Below are positions 1 through 8,296 of a stretch of 40,053 nucleotides of DNA, piece by piece. A program made the translations under genes and the position numbers. Position 1 is the first letter of the stretch. Every line of letters begins with the position of its first letter. The notes under the pieces were generated by a model. It saw only the letters and a program-made list of their open reading frames with translations. It had not been told where the DNA came from and did not search any database. The stretch comes from an uncultured Nocardioidaceae bacterium (GTDB taxonomy: Bacteria > Actinomycetota > Actinomycetes > Propionibacteriales > Nocardioidaceae): assembly GCA_902805865.1 (NCBI GenBank), contig CADCUK010000061.1:1-40053 (forward strand), read 5' to 3'.

Positions 1-2404
1 ACTCGGGCACTGTGTCGTCCACGACAGCCAGCTCGACGGTCTGCTCGGTCACGCCCGGGGCGAAGGTCAACGTGCCGGAGCTGCCCAGGAAGTCGCTCAC
101 CGCACTCGCGGTGCCGCCGGTGTGGTCGTAGTCGACCGAGGCCGGCAGGAGCGTGTTGCCGGAGCGTACGACGGTCACCTGCACCGTGCCGGCGTCCTCG
201 TCGACGGCCTGCTGGGACCGGTCGAAGCCGACGGTGGCGCGCTCGTCGTCGTCGGTGATCGTGAGCGTCGAGCTGCTGACCTGGCCCAGCACGGTGCCCG
301 CACCGGGGGAGCTCAACGCGACGGTGACGGTCTCGTCGGGCTCGGGGAGGTCGTCGTCGACGAGGGACAGCGAGACGGTCTGCTGCGTCTGTCCCGCAGT
401 GAAGGTCAGCGTGCCGCCCACCAGCGTGACGTAGGTGTCCGCGGTGGCCGTGCCACCGGTCCGCGCGAAGTCCACGGTGGTGCTCCGCGTGGTGTTGCCG
501 GTGCGGGTGACGACCAGGTCGACGGTGCCGTCGTCCTCTCTGGCGGTCACGGTGCCGGCCCTGAAGGCGACGACGGCGGGAGCATCGTCGTCGGTGATCG
601 TCAGCGTCGACCTCGTGACCGCCCCCAGCGCTGTCCCGGAGCCGGGGTTGCTGAGCGTGACCTGCACGGTCTCGCTCGTCTCCTCCATGGAGTCGTCGGT
701 GATCGTGATCGGGATGGTCTTCGTGGTCTCGCCGGAGGCGAAGCCGAGGGTGCCGGCGGCAAGGGTGAAGTCGGTGCCGGAGGTGGCGGTGCCGCCGGTG
801 CGGGCGTAGTCGACCGACGCCGCGACGGTGGTGTTCCCGGTGCGGGTGACGGTCAGGTCGACGGTGCCGGCTGCTTCGTCGGCCGACCGGGTGGCCTGCC
901 CGAAGGCGACCACCGCGGGCTCCGGAGCGGCGCAGCCGGTGGAGGTGATCGTGTAGCGGCCGAGGCTGGCGTAGTCGGAGTACCCGTCGGTGAGGGGATC
1001 GCCCGCCCCGACGCCGTCCACCTCGGCGTACAACGTGGTCCCGGCGGTGGCGGTGACCTGTGCGCCGGCGCCGAGCCCGCCGGCCAGGTCGCGGCTGACG
1101 ACGCCGGACGCCGGGTTGCTCGTCGCGAGGAGCGTCCCGTCGGCGGAGCGCAGACGGAGCTGGACGTCGAGGTTCGGTGAGGTCGGTGCCGGGAGCACCG
1201 AGACCGTCACCGGGCCCGAGCAGCCCTGCGGGAAACCGAACCAGTCCCGGTCGGCAGCGGTGGTCACGACGCCGGTCGCCGTACGGTCGGTCGAGGCGAC
1301 GGTGGTGGCACCCGCGGACGTGTCGCCGTGGTCGTCGGGAAGGGTCGACAGCCCGTGCTGGGTGATGACCGCGAGGTCGTCCTGGGCGCGGGTCGCGCCG
1401 GCGTACTCGCCGCGGCTCCACTCGCTGATCGGTCGCCCGTACGACCCGCCCATGATCGGCGCCCAGGCGCCGTGCCCGCTGTAATAAGTCGCGTTCGAGG
1501 TGCTGTGGTGCTGGAGACCGAGGTTGTGGCCGACCTCGTGGCTGGTGGCCTCGGCGATCGACTTGGTGTCCCAGCCGAGCTTCTGCGGGAACACCCAGGC
1601 GGGCTGGTACGCGTCGGCGCCGTACTTGAAGGTGCCGATGAACGCGACGCCGCCACAGCCGCCACCGCACAGCGCGCTGACGGCCGTGTCGCTCGGCGAG
1701 ATGAGCACGCGCGTGCCGTACGTCGGATCGCCGCCGTAGTCCTGCACGAGACCGGAGAGCCCGGGGTCTGCGGTGGTGACATCGACGTCGAACGGCGCGT
1801 AGTCCTCGCTGACGCGTTGCCAGACGCCCTGGATGACGTCCCGCTCGGTCTCGGTGAACGTGGTCGGATCGCTGTCGAGGGAGAACGCCGGATGCGTCTG
1901 GGCCGGCAGCTGCATCTGTGAGTCGGTGTTCCACAGGGAACCGCTCACGTGGTGCCCGTCGAAGTCGAGGTAGATCGTCTTCGTCGAGCCGGGTCTGCTG
2001 TGCAACGAGAACGTCTCGGCGTAGGGGTGGGGCGCCTCGGCGGGCTCCGCGCGAGCGATGTCCGTCGGTGCCGGATCGACGAAGAACACCCGGCCGGTGC
2101 TGTGCACCCAGGCCGTGTCGTCCTCGAGCAGCAGCCGCTGCAGCCCGCGGGCGGACAGGTCGTTGAGCGCCGCCACCTCCGGGAGGTCGGCGCCGAGCCG
2201 CTCCAGGGCCACCCGGCCCCGGGCAGCACGCCGGAGGAACTCCTCGGGCTGGTCCGCGACGGTGCCGGACGGCGTCGGTGAGGCGTACGGCGACCGGGTG
2301 CTCTCGTCGACAGGCACCACGCCGGCCGCCGCGGGTGCCACGACCAGCGTCGTCGCCACCCCGGTCACGAGCAGCGTCATTGCCCTGCGCGGACCGAGCG
2401 TCAC
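1..2404 (-). CDS. Secreted zinc metalloprotease with Calx-beta repeats (3' end outside window)
   Basis: An open frame of about 801 codons runs off the left edge. The start is GTG at 2404, behind a purine-rich GGGGGA; an in-frame ATG lies at 2380. The N-terminus is a hydrophobic signal peptide ending near AAAG. The zinc site HEVGHNLGLQHH is at residues 289-300, matching HExxHxxGxxH, with a Met-turn methionine near residue 318, so the family is a metzincin-like peptidase. From about residue 495 there are Calx-beta repeats of about 113 residues, each ending in LTITDDD (near 607 and 720); a third is cut by the window. Calx-beta modules bind calcium and mediate adhesion in other proteins. The protein is inferred to be exported and to cleave extracellular protein. 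It is divergent from the acyltransferase at 2507. Confidence 0.85.
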   Translation of the reverse strand, partial: MTLGPRRAMTLLVTGVATTLVVAPAAAGVVPVDESTRSPYASPTPSGTVADQPEEFLRRAARGRVALERLGADLPEVAALNDLSARGLQRLLLEDDTAWVHSTGRVFFVDPAPTDIARAEPAEAPHPYAETFSLHSRPGSTKTIYLDFDGHHVSGSLWNTDSQMQLPAQTHPAFSLDSDPTTFTETERDVIQGVWQRVSEDYAPFDVDVTTADPGLSGLVQDYGGDPTYGTRVLISPSDTAVSALCGGGCGGVAFIGTFKYGADAYQPAWVFPQKLGWDTKSIAEATSHEVGHNLGLQHHSTSNATYYSGHGAWAPIMGGSYGRPISEWSRGEYAGATRAQDDLAVITQHGLSTLPDDHGDTSAGATTVASTDRTATGVVTTAADRDWFGFPQGCSGPVTVSVLPAPTSPNLDVQLRLRSADGTLLATSNPASGVVSRDLAGGLGAGAQVTATAGTTLYAEVDGVGAGDPLTDGYSDYASLGRYTITSTGCAAPEPAVVAFGQATRSADEAAGTVDLTVTRTGNTTVAASVDYARTGGTATSGTDFTLAAGTLGFASGETTKTIPITITDDSMEETSETVQVTLSNPGSGTALGAVTRSTLTITDDDAPAVVAFRAGTVTAREDDGTVDLVVTRTGNTTRSTTVDFARTGGTATADTYVTLVGGTLTFTAGQTQQTVSLSLVDDDLPEPDETVTVALSSPGAGTVLGQVSSSTLTITDDDERATVGFDRSQQAVDEDAGTVQVTVVRSGNTLLPASVDYDHTGGTASAVSDFLGSSGTLTFAPGVTEQTVELAVVDDTVPE

Positions 2405-2506
2405 CTGTGTTCCCCCTCTGTGCGGATTCGTCCCTGATCGGCACGACCTGCAGCGACCTGAGGTTGATGGAGTCAGCCCCGATCCGAGGCTCCAGCGCGT
2501 GATTCA

Positions 2507-3796
2507 ATGCGCTGCGTGGTAGCCAGCACCGCAGTGACGTGGGAGGACGCACCCCGCGGCGTCGACGAGTCCATCAAGAGCGCGCAGATCGCCTCGTTGA
2601 CGGGGTTGCGGGGTTTCGCCGCGCTGATGGTGGTCCTCATCCACGTCTCGGTCCTCACGGAGTACTCCTGGCTCGGGATCCCGGACTACGGCCCGGTCAG
2701 CCTCTTCGTGCTTTCGGGGTTCCTGCTCTACCGGCCCTGGGCCAGGTGGGCGCTGGGCACGGCTGTGCGACCCTCCGTCCGCACCTTCGCCTTCCGTCGG
2801 GTGGCACGGATCTTCCCGGCGTACCTCGTCGTGCTCTTCCTGGTGACGCTGGTGCACCCGCCGGCGCGGCCCGACGGGATCGCGCACTGGCTGCGGACCG
2901 TGTCCCTGACGTGGATCTACCACCGTGGCGACTGGCGCGCCTCCATGCAGCACACCTGGAGTCTCGGGACGGAGCTCTCCTGGTACGTCGTGCTGCCGAT
3001 CATCGGCCTGCTCGTCGGTGTGCTGGCCCGGCGCCGGTCCCCGCGAGCAGCGTTCTGGTCGAGCGCGACGATCCTGGCCTGCGCGCTGCCGATCTCGTTC
3101 ACATGGCGGTGGTGGGTCGACACCGAGGACCTCGGCCGGCTCTTCACCTACTCGTACTGGTTGCCCGGCTACCTCTTCTGCTTCGCGGGCGGTGCCCTGG
3201 TCGCGCACGCTGTCGAGGCCAACCGAGCCGGGGTCGCCTCGCTGCCCCGGCTCCGTCGCACTGCCTCCGACCCGTGGGCGGTGCTGGTGCTCGCCCTGGC
3301 GTTCGCGCTGCTCGGCACCTCGGCTCTCGGCGTCCCGAACGACTTCAGCGAGGCCATCGGGCTCGAGGCACACCTGTTGCGGGCCTCGTGCGCCACCCTC
3401 GTCGCCCTCACGCTGCTCGTCGGCGCGGTCCTCGGACCTCCCCGCTCGCCACTGAACCGAGCTCTCGGCACCCGAGCGATGACGGCACTGGGCCGGTGGT
3501 CCTACGGCATCTACCTCTGGCACCTGCCCGTCATCGCCATCCTCGCGCCGGAGGTCTCCTTTCCTGCGGGACCGGTCGGGCTCGTGTGGCGGCTCACGCT
3601 GACCCTCGCCATCGCTGTCCCCTTGAGCGCGGCGACCTACGCCTGGGTGGAGCGCCCGACGATCGCCTGGTCACGCGGCTTCTTCCAGCCGCGCGACCGC
3701 GAGAAGACCGAGCCGAGCACCGCGAGCGCCAGCACGGCTGCCCAGCCGACGAGTCCGGAGCCCACAGCCCACCGCAGCGACCGCGCCGCCGAGTAG
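2507..3796 (+). CDS. Acyltransferase family 3 (AT3) membrane protein
   Basis: The 429-residue protein starts its AT3 domain with LTGLRGFAALMVVLIHVS near residue 30, including the family's conserved R and the histidine in the first helix. About ten hydrophobic segments follow, ending with YAWVERPTIAW near residue 385. AT3 proteins move acetyl or other acyl groups onto sugars or surface polymers at the cytoplasmic membrane. The start is uncertain: ATG 2507 lacks a clear ribosome binding site, and GTG codons within the first 12 codons are alternatives. The last 45 or so residues are hydrophilic and low in complexity; they lie entirely over the antisense 3' end of the AftD-like gene, so the ancestral stop may have been earlier. 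Confidence 0.85.
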   Translation: MRCVVASTAVTWEDAPRGVDESIKSAQIASLTGLRGFAALMVVLIHVSVLTEYSWLGIPDYGPVSLFVLSGFLLYRPWARWALGTAVRPSVRTFAFRRVARIFPAYLVVLFLVTLVHPPARPDGIAHWLRTVSLTWIYHRGDWRASMQHTWSLGTELSWYVVLPIIGLLVGVLARRRSPRAAFWSSATILACALPISFTWRWWVDTEDLGRLFTYSYWLPGYLFCFAGGALVAHAVEANRAGVASLPRLRRTASDPWAVLVLALAFALLGTSALGVPNDFSEAIGLEAHLLRASCATLVALTLLVGAVLGPPRSPLNRALGTRAMTALGRWSYGIYLWHLPVIAILAPEVSFPAGPVGLVWRLTLTLAIAVPLSAATYAWVERPTIAWSRGFFQPRDREKTEPSTASASTAAQPTSPEPTAHRSDRAAE

Positions 3797-6700
3797 TCGA
3801 TCACGACCTGCTCGGTGCCTGCCGGGACGACCCAGCCCTGCGACCACCCGTCCACCGTGACGGAATCGAGCGTCTGGTCGCCCACCCGCGCCGACCAGCC
3901 CTTTCCGGCCGGGACAGCGAGCGTCAGGGTGCCGGAACCGTCGCCCTGCACGTCGAGGACCGCGTCGCTGCCCCGGGCGGCGCCCGACGGCAACGCGGCG
4001 AGCACCTGCGGGCCCGCTTCGCCGGGCGGCAGCAACGAGTCGCGGTCGACCTCGCCGAAGGGCCCGTCGGGGCCTGACAGCACGATGCCGAGCGGGACCC
4101 AGCGGTTCGATGCCTGGACCTTGAGCGGGACCTGGCCGGCCGGGAGGGTCGGCCGGTCGCAGAGCCGCGCCCGGACCATCGAGGCGCGGACCAGGTCGTC
4201 CGCGGACGCCGTCGCCGACGTGGCCACGCGATCCCCGGCGAGCGTGACGCTCGGGCCACTGCCACAAGGGAGCGTCCGGACCCGCTCGTCGTCGTAGACC
4301 ACCTCGGGCCCGCCCAGCACCTCGACCTCGGCAACCGCGATGGGCACCTGCCGTCGGCCGACCGTGAGCGTGTCCACGGAGGTGAGCCCGTCGTCCGCCA
4401 GGAACGTGACCGTTAGCTGGGTCGTGCGGACCGGGTCTGTCCGCACGGTTCCGTCGGTCGTCACGTCCGCCTCCGCTGGCGGGGGAGCGGGGGAGGAACC
4501 GGCTGCCGCAGCCTGCACCTGGACCCTTGTCGGCGTCGACGCCGGACCGTCGGGCGGAACCAGGATCCGCAGGCCGTTCACCCTCCGGGGCGAGTCCCAG
4601 GTCAGGGTGAGGGTCGGCTGCTCGTCCTCGGGTGACGGCCGCCAGGCCGTGGTGTCGTCGTCGTCCGCAGCCGCCTGCGGTCGGGTCGACAGGTCCGGTG
4701 CCGCGACGCTCGAGCCCGTGACGACGACGCTCGGCTCGGCGATCAGGTCCACCATCTTCGCCGCGATGTCGCTGTCGGCCGCTCGCATCCACACCCGCCC
4801 GGTCACCTCAACGGACTCGTCGACGTCCAGGACGCGGTCGATCGGTCCGTTGTCCGGCCCGCCGACCGAGAGTCCGGGGTCGCACGCGGTCGCGATATCG
4901 CCGGGATCCAGGTCGGCACCGGACTCAGCCGAGCCGGCTCCGGGTGCGGCCGGTGCGCATCGCACGTGGCTGCTGGGGCGACTGGCCAGGAGCCACGTCT
5001 GCGTCGCTGGACCGCTGACCACGAGCTCGTCGCGGACCGCGATCCCAGGCACGGTCAGCTCGGAGATCCCGAAGCTCGTCCTCCCTGCAGCGTCTGCCTC
5101 GAAGTCGGTCGCCACGATTCTCAGTCGGTTGACGACGCCGGCCGGTGCCAGGCTGACCAGCCCGCCAGGGGGCACGTCCACCTCGGTCGAGGCACCGTCG
5201 TACTCCAGCCGCACACGGGTGACGATCCCGCCGACGAAGACGTTCTGGACCAGCTGGGCCGTAGCCTCGGACAAGTCGGTGGGCTCCGAGAACACCACTT
5301 CCCACCACTGGCCGACCCCGGCTCCGTCGGCAGGCTGCCAGGCGGTGAAGACGTTCCCGTCGAGCGCCGCGACGGGATCGGCCTCCGGCCGGCGAGGTAC
5401 GGCGCCCAGGTCGGCCGCCGACGAGGAGGCGCTGATCGAGCGCACCCCGGTCAGGCGACGCGAGGCGGTCGGTGGCCGAGCTGCACCGGACGGCACCACC
5501 TCGGGGTCGGCGTCGGCCATCAGGTAGGGCCCGAAGGGGTCCAGGGCCTCGCGCTGGTCGACGTCCTGGCGCCGGGCGCTGTCGGAGAGCAGCTCCACGA
5601 CCGAGTCGTCGGGCGGCGAGAGGGTGAGCGCGGTGGACCCGGCCAGCCCCGCGTCGGCCAGGTCGGCGGCGGTTCCGGCGTCCCCGGCGGCGACGATCGT
5701 CGACTCGTCGTACAGCAGCAACCCGGGGGCCCGGCCGGTCGACCAGACCTCGACGCTGTCCTCCTCGGTCCGCACGCCGAAGTCCGTCACCTCCGTCGCC
5801 TCGCCGGTGCGCTCGTCGTTGGCGGGGAACACCGCCATCCGGATGGCGCCCTGGGACACCAGCGCCTGGCGCACCAGTGCGGAGGGACGCACCCGGTCGT
5901 CGGAGGTCGGCAGGTCGTTGCGGACGATCACGTAGGCGATGCCGAGCCCGTCGAGCGCGGCTCGCGTCCCCGGACCGCCGAGGCCCCGGCTGAGTCTCCA
6001 CACCACGTGGTCCAGTGCGGCGGTCCCGGCAGCACTCGAGCGGGGCAGGGGGTCCCGTGCCACCCACGGGCGGCCCTCGAGGGCATCGGCGACCTGTGGC
6101 TCCAGCCGGCTGTCGACCGCCGGAAGCACGAGGACCCGCCCGTCCGGTGCGTCGTCCGACCACTGCGCCACCCGGTCCCACAGCCCGGCCGACGTGGCGG
6201 CAGCTGCTGCCGGTCGCTCGCGGACGGCCAGCGCGAATCCGGCGACGGTCGTGACCACCACGGCCGCGGCGACCAGCACCGGAAGGAGCTGCCGCACGGA
6301 GCCCGGCACCTCGACCCGCTCCGGCAGCCGGCTGTGCAGCTGCTCGACCAGCGGCGCCCAGGACACGAGTGCAGCCAGCGCGAGCCACGCGAGCACCGGC
6401 GACAGCGGGTTCGGTGCGCCGTCGGAGACGTCGGCGGCGATGACGGGCAGCTCGAGCCCGAGATGGGCTGCGATCGCGAGGGCGCTGAGGCCGAGGAGCC
6501 CGATGGTCAGAGGGCGACCTCGACCACCGGCGCGAAGCGCGAGGGCGGCGGTCGCAATCACCAGCGGGGCCGCCGCTGCGACGAGCAGCCAGCCGAGGCT
6601 CCAGCCGGCTGCCCCGAGGGCTTCGCTGACCAGGTCGCGGGTGTCGGTGTCGGTGAGCAGTCCGGTGACGTCCGTGGCGTGCGAGCGCTCCCACACGAGC

Positions 6701-7392
6701 ATGGCGACCCACCACGCCGAGGCAAGGACTGCCAGCAGCAACCAGCGGCCGAGCTGCGCGGCATGTGTGCGCACGAGGGGCGCGGCGGCGACCATCCCGA
6801 CGAGCGCAGCGGCCACCGCCCAGTGCGCACTGCCCACGCCCGCCACACCGAGCCACGCCGCTGAGGTGGCGACGGGGCGCCAACCGGTCGCCCCGGAGAC
6901 CAGAGGTGCCGCGATCCAGGGCAGCGCCGCTGCGACGAGACTGTCCGCCGGGGATCCGGACAGCGTCGCCAGCAGCACCGGGCCGCAGGCGTAGAGCACC
7001 GCAGCGACGTGGACGGACCACGAACCGCCGATCCCGCCTTCCGGGTCGGTGCTCCGTCGGGCCGACGCGGCGTCGGCCAGCCGAAGAGCACCGAGGAGCG
7101 CGAGCAGGAGCACCAGGAGGTACCAGACCGTCTGCACGGCCGCGGCCGGGGCTCCGACGGTCTCGCCGAGCCAGGCGAGAGCCGCGAGGGGCAGGCTGCG
7201 GATCCCTTCTGCCGTCGCGTCCCCGAGGGTGCCTGCGACCGTCCAGCCGGTGGCCGCATCGGTCAGCCAGCGTCCGGGATCCGACGTGATGCGAGCGAGG
7301 AGGTGGCTGGTCCCTTCCGAGGTGGATGCCCGGACGGCGACGGCAGCGGTCAGGCAGGCGGCCGCAGAGGTGCGGACAGCCGCCACGCCCAC
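3637..7392 (-). CDS. AftD-like (DUF3367) giant membrane protein with discoidin-type domains
   Basis: About 1,251 residues. The N-terminal ~410 residues are a run of transmembrane segments of GT-C type. The rest is extracytoplasmic, with discoidin/F5-8-type modules (for example around NVFTAWQPADGAGVGQWWEV and DDDDTTAWRPSPEDEQP), then a final membrane segment near the C-terminus. This architecture is that of AftD, the mycobacterial arabinofuranosyltransferase with multiple carbohydrate-binding modules. GTG 7392 is preferred because AGAGGAGG lies just upstream; the frame stays open to GTG 7410. The conserved Asp-Thr-Lys near the AftD N-terminus is not visible; the matching stretch reads EGTSHLLARITSDPGRW. 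Nocardioides are not known to make mycobacterial arabinogalactan, so the substrate is unknown. The 3' end overlaps the acyltransferase by 160 bp. Confidence 0.75.
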   Translation of the reverse strand: MGVAAVRTSAAACLTAAVAVRASTSEGTSHLLARITSDPGRWLTDAATGWTVAGTLGDATAEGIRSLPLAALAWLGETVGAPAAAVQTVWYLLVLLLALLGALRLADAASARRSTDPEGGIGGSWSVHVAAVLYACGPVLLATLSGSPADSLVAAALPWIAAPLVSGATGWRPVATSAAWLGVAGVGSAHWAVAAALVGMVAAAPLVRTHAAQLGRWLLLAVLASAWWVAMLVWERSHATDVTGLLTDTDTRDLVSEALGAAGWSLGWLLVAAAAPLVIATAALALRAGGRGRPLTIGLLGLSALAIAAHLGLELPVIAADVSDGAPNPLSPVLAWLALAALVSWAPLVEQLHSRLPERVEVPGSVRQLLPVLVAAAVVVTTVAGFALAVRERPAAAAATSAGLWDRVAQWSDDAPDGRVLVLPAVDSRLEPQVADALEGRPWVARDPLPRSSAAGTAALDHVVWRLSRGLGGPGTRAALDGLGIAYVIVRNDLPTSDDRVRPSALVRQALVSQGAIRMAVFPANDERTGEATEVTDFGVRTEEDSVEVWSTGRAPGLLLYDESTIVAAGDAGTAADLADAGLAGSTALTLSPPDDSVVELLSDSARRQDVDQREALDPFGPYLMADADPEVVPSGAARPPTASRRLTGVRSISASSSAADLGAVPRRPEADPVAALDGNVFTAWQPADGAGVGQWWEVVFSEPTDLSEATAQLVQNVFVGGIVTRVRLEYDGASTEVDVPPGGLVSLAPAGVVNRLRIVATDFEADAAGRTSFGISELTVPGIAVRDELVVSGPATQTWLLASRPSSHVRCAPAAPGAGSAESGADLDPGDIATACDPGLSVGGPDNGPIDRVLDVDESVEVTGRVWMRAADSDIAAKMVDLIAEPSVVVTGSSVAAPDLSTRPQAAADDDDTTAWRPSPEDEQPTLTLTWDSPRRVNGLRILVPPDGPASTPTRVQVQAAAAGSSPAPPPAEADVTTDGTVRTDPVRTTQLTVTFLADDGLTSVDTLTVGRRQVPIAVAEVEVLGGPEVVYDDERVRTLPCGSGPSVTLAGDRVATSATASADDLVRASMVRARLCDRPTLPAGQVPLKVQASNRWVPLGIVLSGPDGPFGEVDRDSLLPPGEAGPQVLAALPSGAARGSDAVLDVQGDGSGTLTLAVPAGKGWSARVGDQTLDSVTVDGWSQGWVVPAGTEQVVIDYSAARSLRWAVGSGLVGWAAVLALAVLGSVFSRSRGWKKPRDQAIVGRSTQA

Positions 7393-7506
7393 TGGTCCTC
7401 CTCTGCACACACCCGACCGCCGGAGTCCGGTCGCGCGACGTGGAAGCCTACCGGCGGCCGGACATGCAGCGAGGAATAGAGGTGCCGTCGGACCGGTTCA
7501 CCCCTG

Positions 7507-7512
7507 TAGACT
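7507..7512 (+). promoter_or_regulatory. Possible -10 box of ssrA
   Basis: TAGACT fits TANNNT and lies 24 nt before the mature tmRNA 5' end, leaving a short precursor leader for RNase P to remove. No convincing -35 hexamer is present 17-18 bp upstream. Confidence 0.35.
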
Positions 7513-7536
7513 GCACGGCAGATTGACAACTCAAGA

Positions 7537-7905
7537 GGGGCTGATTGGTTTCGACTTGGGACGTTTCGTTCCAGGAGAAGCGGGTCGAGGATCCATGCTT
7601 ATCTCGTTAACGATGCATGGAAACCAATAACTGCCAACGCTAAGCGCAGTTCGTTCACCCTCGCTGCCTGACAGCGAGCGTGACGGGTCAGACTGAGTGT
7701 GCCTCCGCCTCAGATTCTGGCCTCAGCTAGGAGGCTTGCTGTGTCGCCCTCGTCGGAGGGGCGGCACGGGACTCTCATCCGACTGAGCCTGTCGACGACG
7801 TGTCCGTACGAGCGTCGGGGCTGAGAAAACGTCTTACGGACTGCACCCGGAGAAGACCTGGCACTGCGCTCGAGGACCCGGGTTCGATTCCCGGCAGCTC
7901 CACCA
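7537..7905 (+). ncRNA. ssrA: tmRNA
   Basis: One-piece transfer-messenger RNA of 369 nt, which rescues stalled ribosomes with SmpB. The 5' end GGGGCUG pairs with CAGCUCC just before the A-CCA 3' end, giving a seven-pair acceptor stem with G3-U wobble, the alanine identity element. The 5' side has the family signature GATTGGTTTCGAC, and the 3' side has a T-arm CCGGG-TTCGATT-CCCGG. The resume codon is GCC at 7633, and the tag reads ANAKRSSFTLAA followed by TGA (7633-7671), ending in the usual LAA degron. The encoded CCA is present at 7903-7905. The two terminal halves and the tag agree, so this call is firm. The 5' and 3' ends come from the acceptor pairing. Confidence 0.97.
7633..7671 (+). other. 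tmRNA proteolysis-tag reading frame
   Basis: Thirteen codons including TGA encode ANAKRSSFTLAA. The Leu-Ala-Ala terminus is the ClpXP-type degron found across bacteria. Threonine sits four residues from the C-terminus. Confidence 0.9.
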
Positions 7906-7968
7906 ACCAACCGGTCACGACGCGGTCCCGGCAGGGATCGTCTCCGCGTGATCGGCAGCCTCTTGAGA

Positions 7969-8000
7969 ACAGCCCAGGATCCGCGAGGGTCCTGGGCTGT
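7969..8000 (+). terminator. Hairpin terminator downstream of ssrA
   Basis: Perfect 11-bp arms ACAGCCCAGGA and TCCTGGGCTGT flank a 10-nt loop, followed by TTTCGT. It lies 64 nt after the tmRNA CCA end, the expected place for ssrA transcription to stop. The T-tract is short, as is common in high-GC Actinobacteria. Confidence 0.8.
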
Positions 8001-8124
8001 TTCGTGTGCGGCGGCAAGCCAGCGGTGGACGTCGCGCACCTCACATCGACGTGGCGGCTGTTCCGGAAGACCTGTCCTCCCGACGGTGTTGGAACTAGTG
8101 AGAACCCGAAATGGAGCCGCTGTC

Positions 8125-8262
8125 ATGGAACTCGTCCTGCTTGCCGCCGGAGTCGCTGCGCTGACCGCCTACGCGCACCGGCACCCGGCACCGTCGTACG
8201 CCCCGCTCGACACCTACACCGGTTGGCTCGTGCGCCGGCAGAAGCCGTCCCTGCACCGCTGA
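8125..8262 (+). CDS. Possible 45-aa small membrane-anchored protein
   Basis: ATG 8125 begins a 45-codon frame with a hydrophobic start, MELVLLAAGVAALTAYA, then a basic and proline-rich tail ending KPSLHR. GGAG lies 8 nt before the ATG, a usable ribosome binding site. The gene lies between the ssrA terminator and the convergent GH6 gene. No family is recognised. The frame is open further upstream (to 7948), but that part crosses the terminator hairpin and is unlikely to be translated. An accidental frame remains possible at this GC content. Confidence 0.4.
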   Translation: MELVLLAAGVAALTAYAHRHPAPSYAPLDTYTGWLVRRQKPSLHR

Positions 8263-8296
8263 CCCCCTCGAAGGCCCGCTCGACCGGGCGTGAGGG

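Noticed and set aside
122-1180. Long plus-strand frame with Val/Gly/Asp-rich protein
   Set aside because: It is the antisense shadow of the Calx-beta metalloprotease; the minus-strand frame has domain motifs, signal peptide and zinc site.
4340-6994. Plus-strand frames of several hundred codons
   Set aside because: Antisense to the AftD-like gene; low-complexity Arg/Gly/Pro-rich composition, no motifs.
8272-8289. GCCCG/CGGGC hairpin between the 45-aa ORF and the GH6 gene
   Set aside because: Five-base arms are expected by chance at this GC content; not strong enough to call a terminator.
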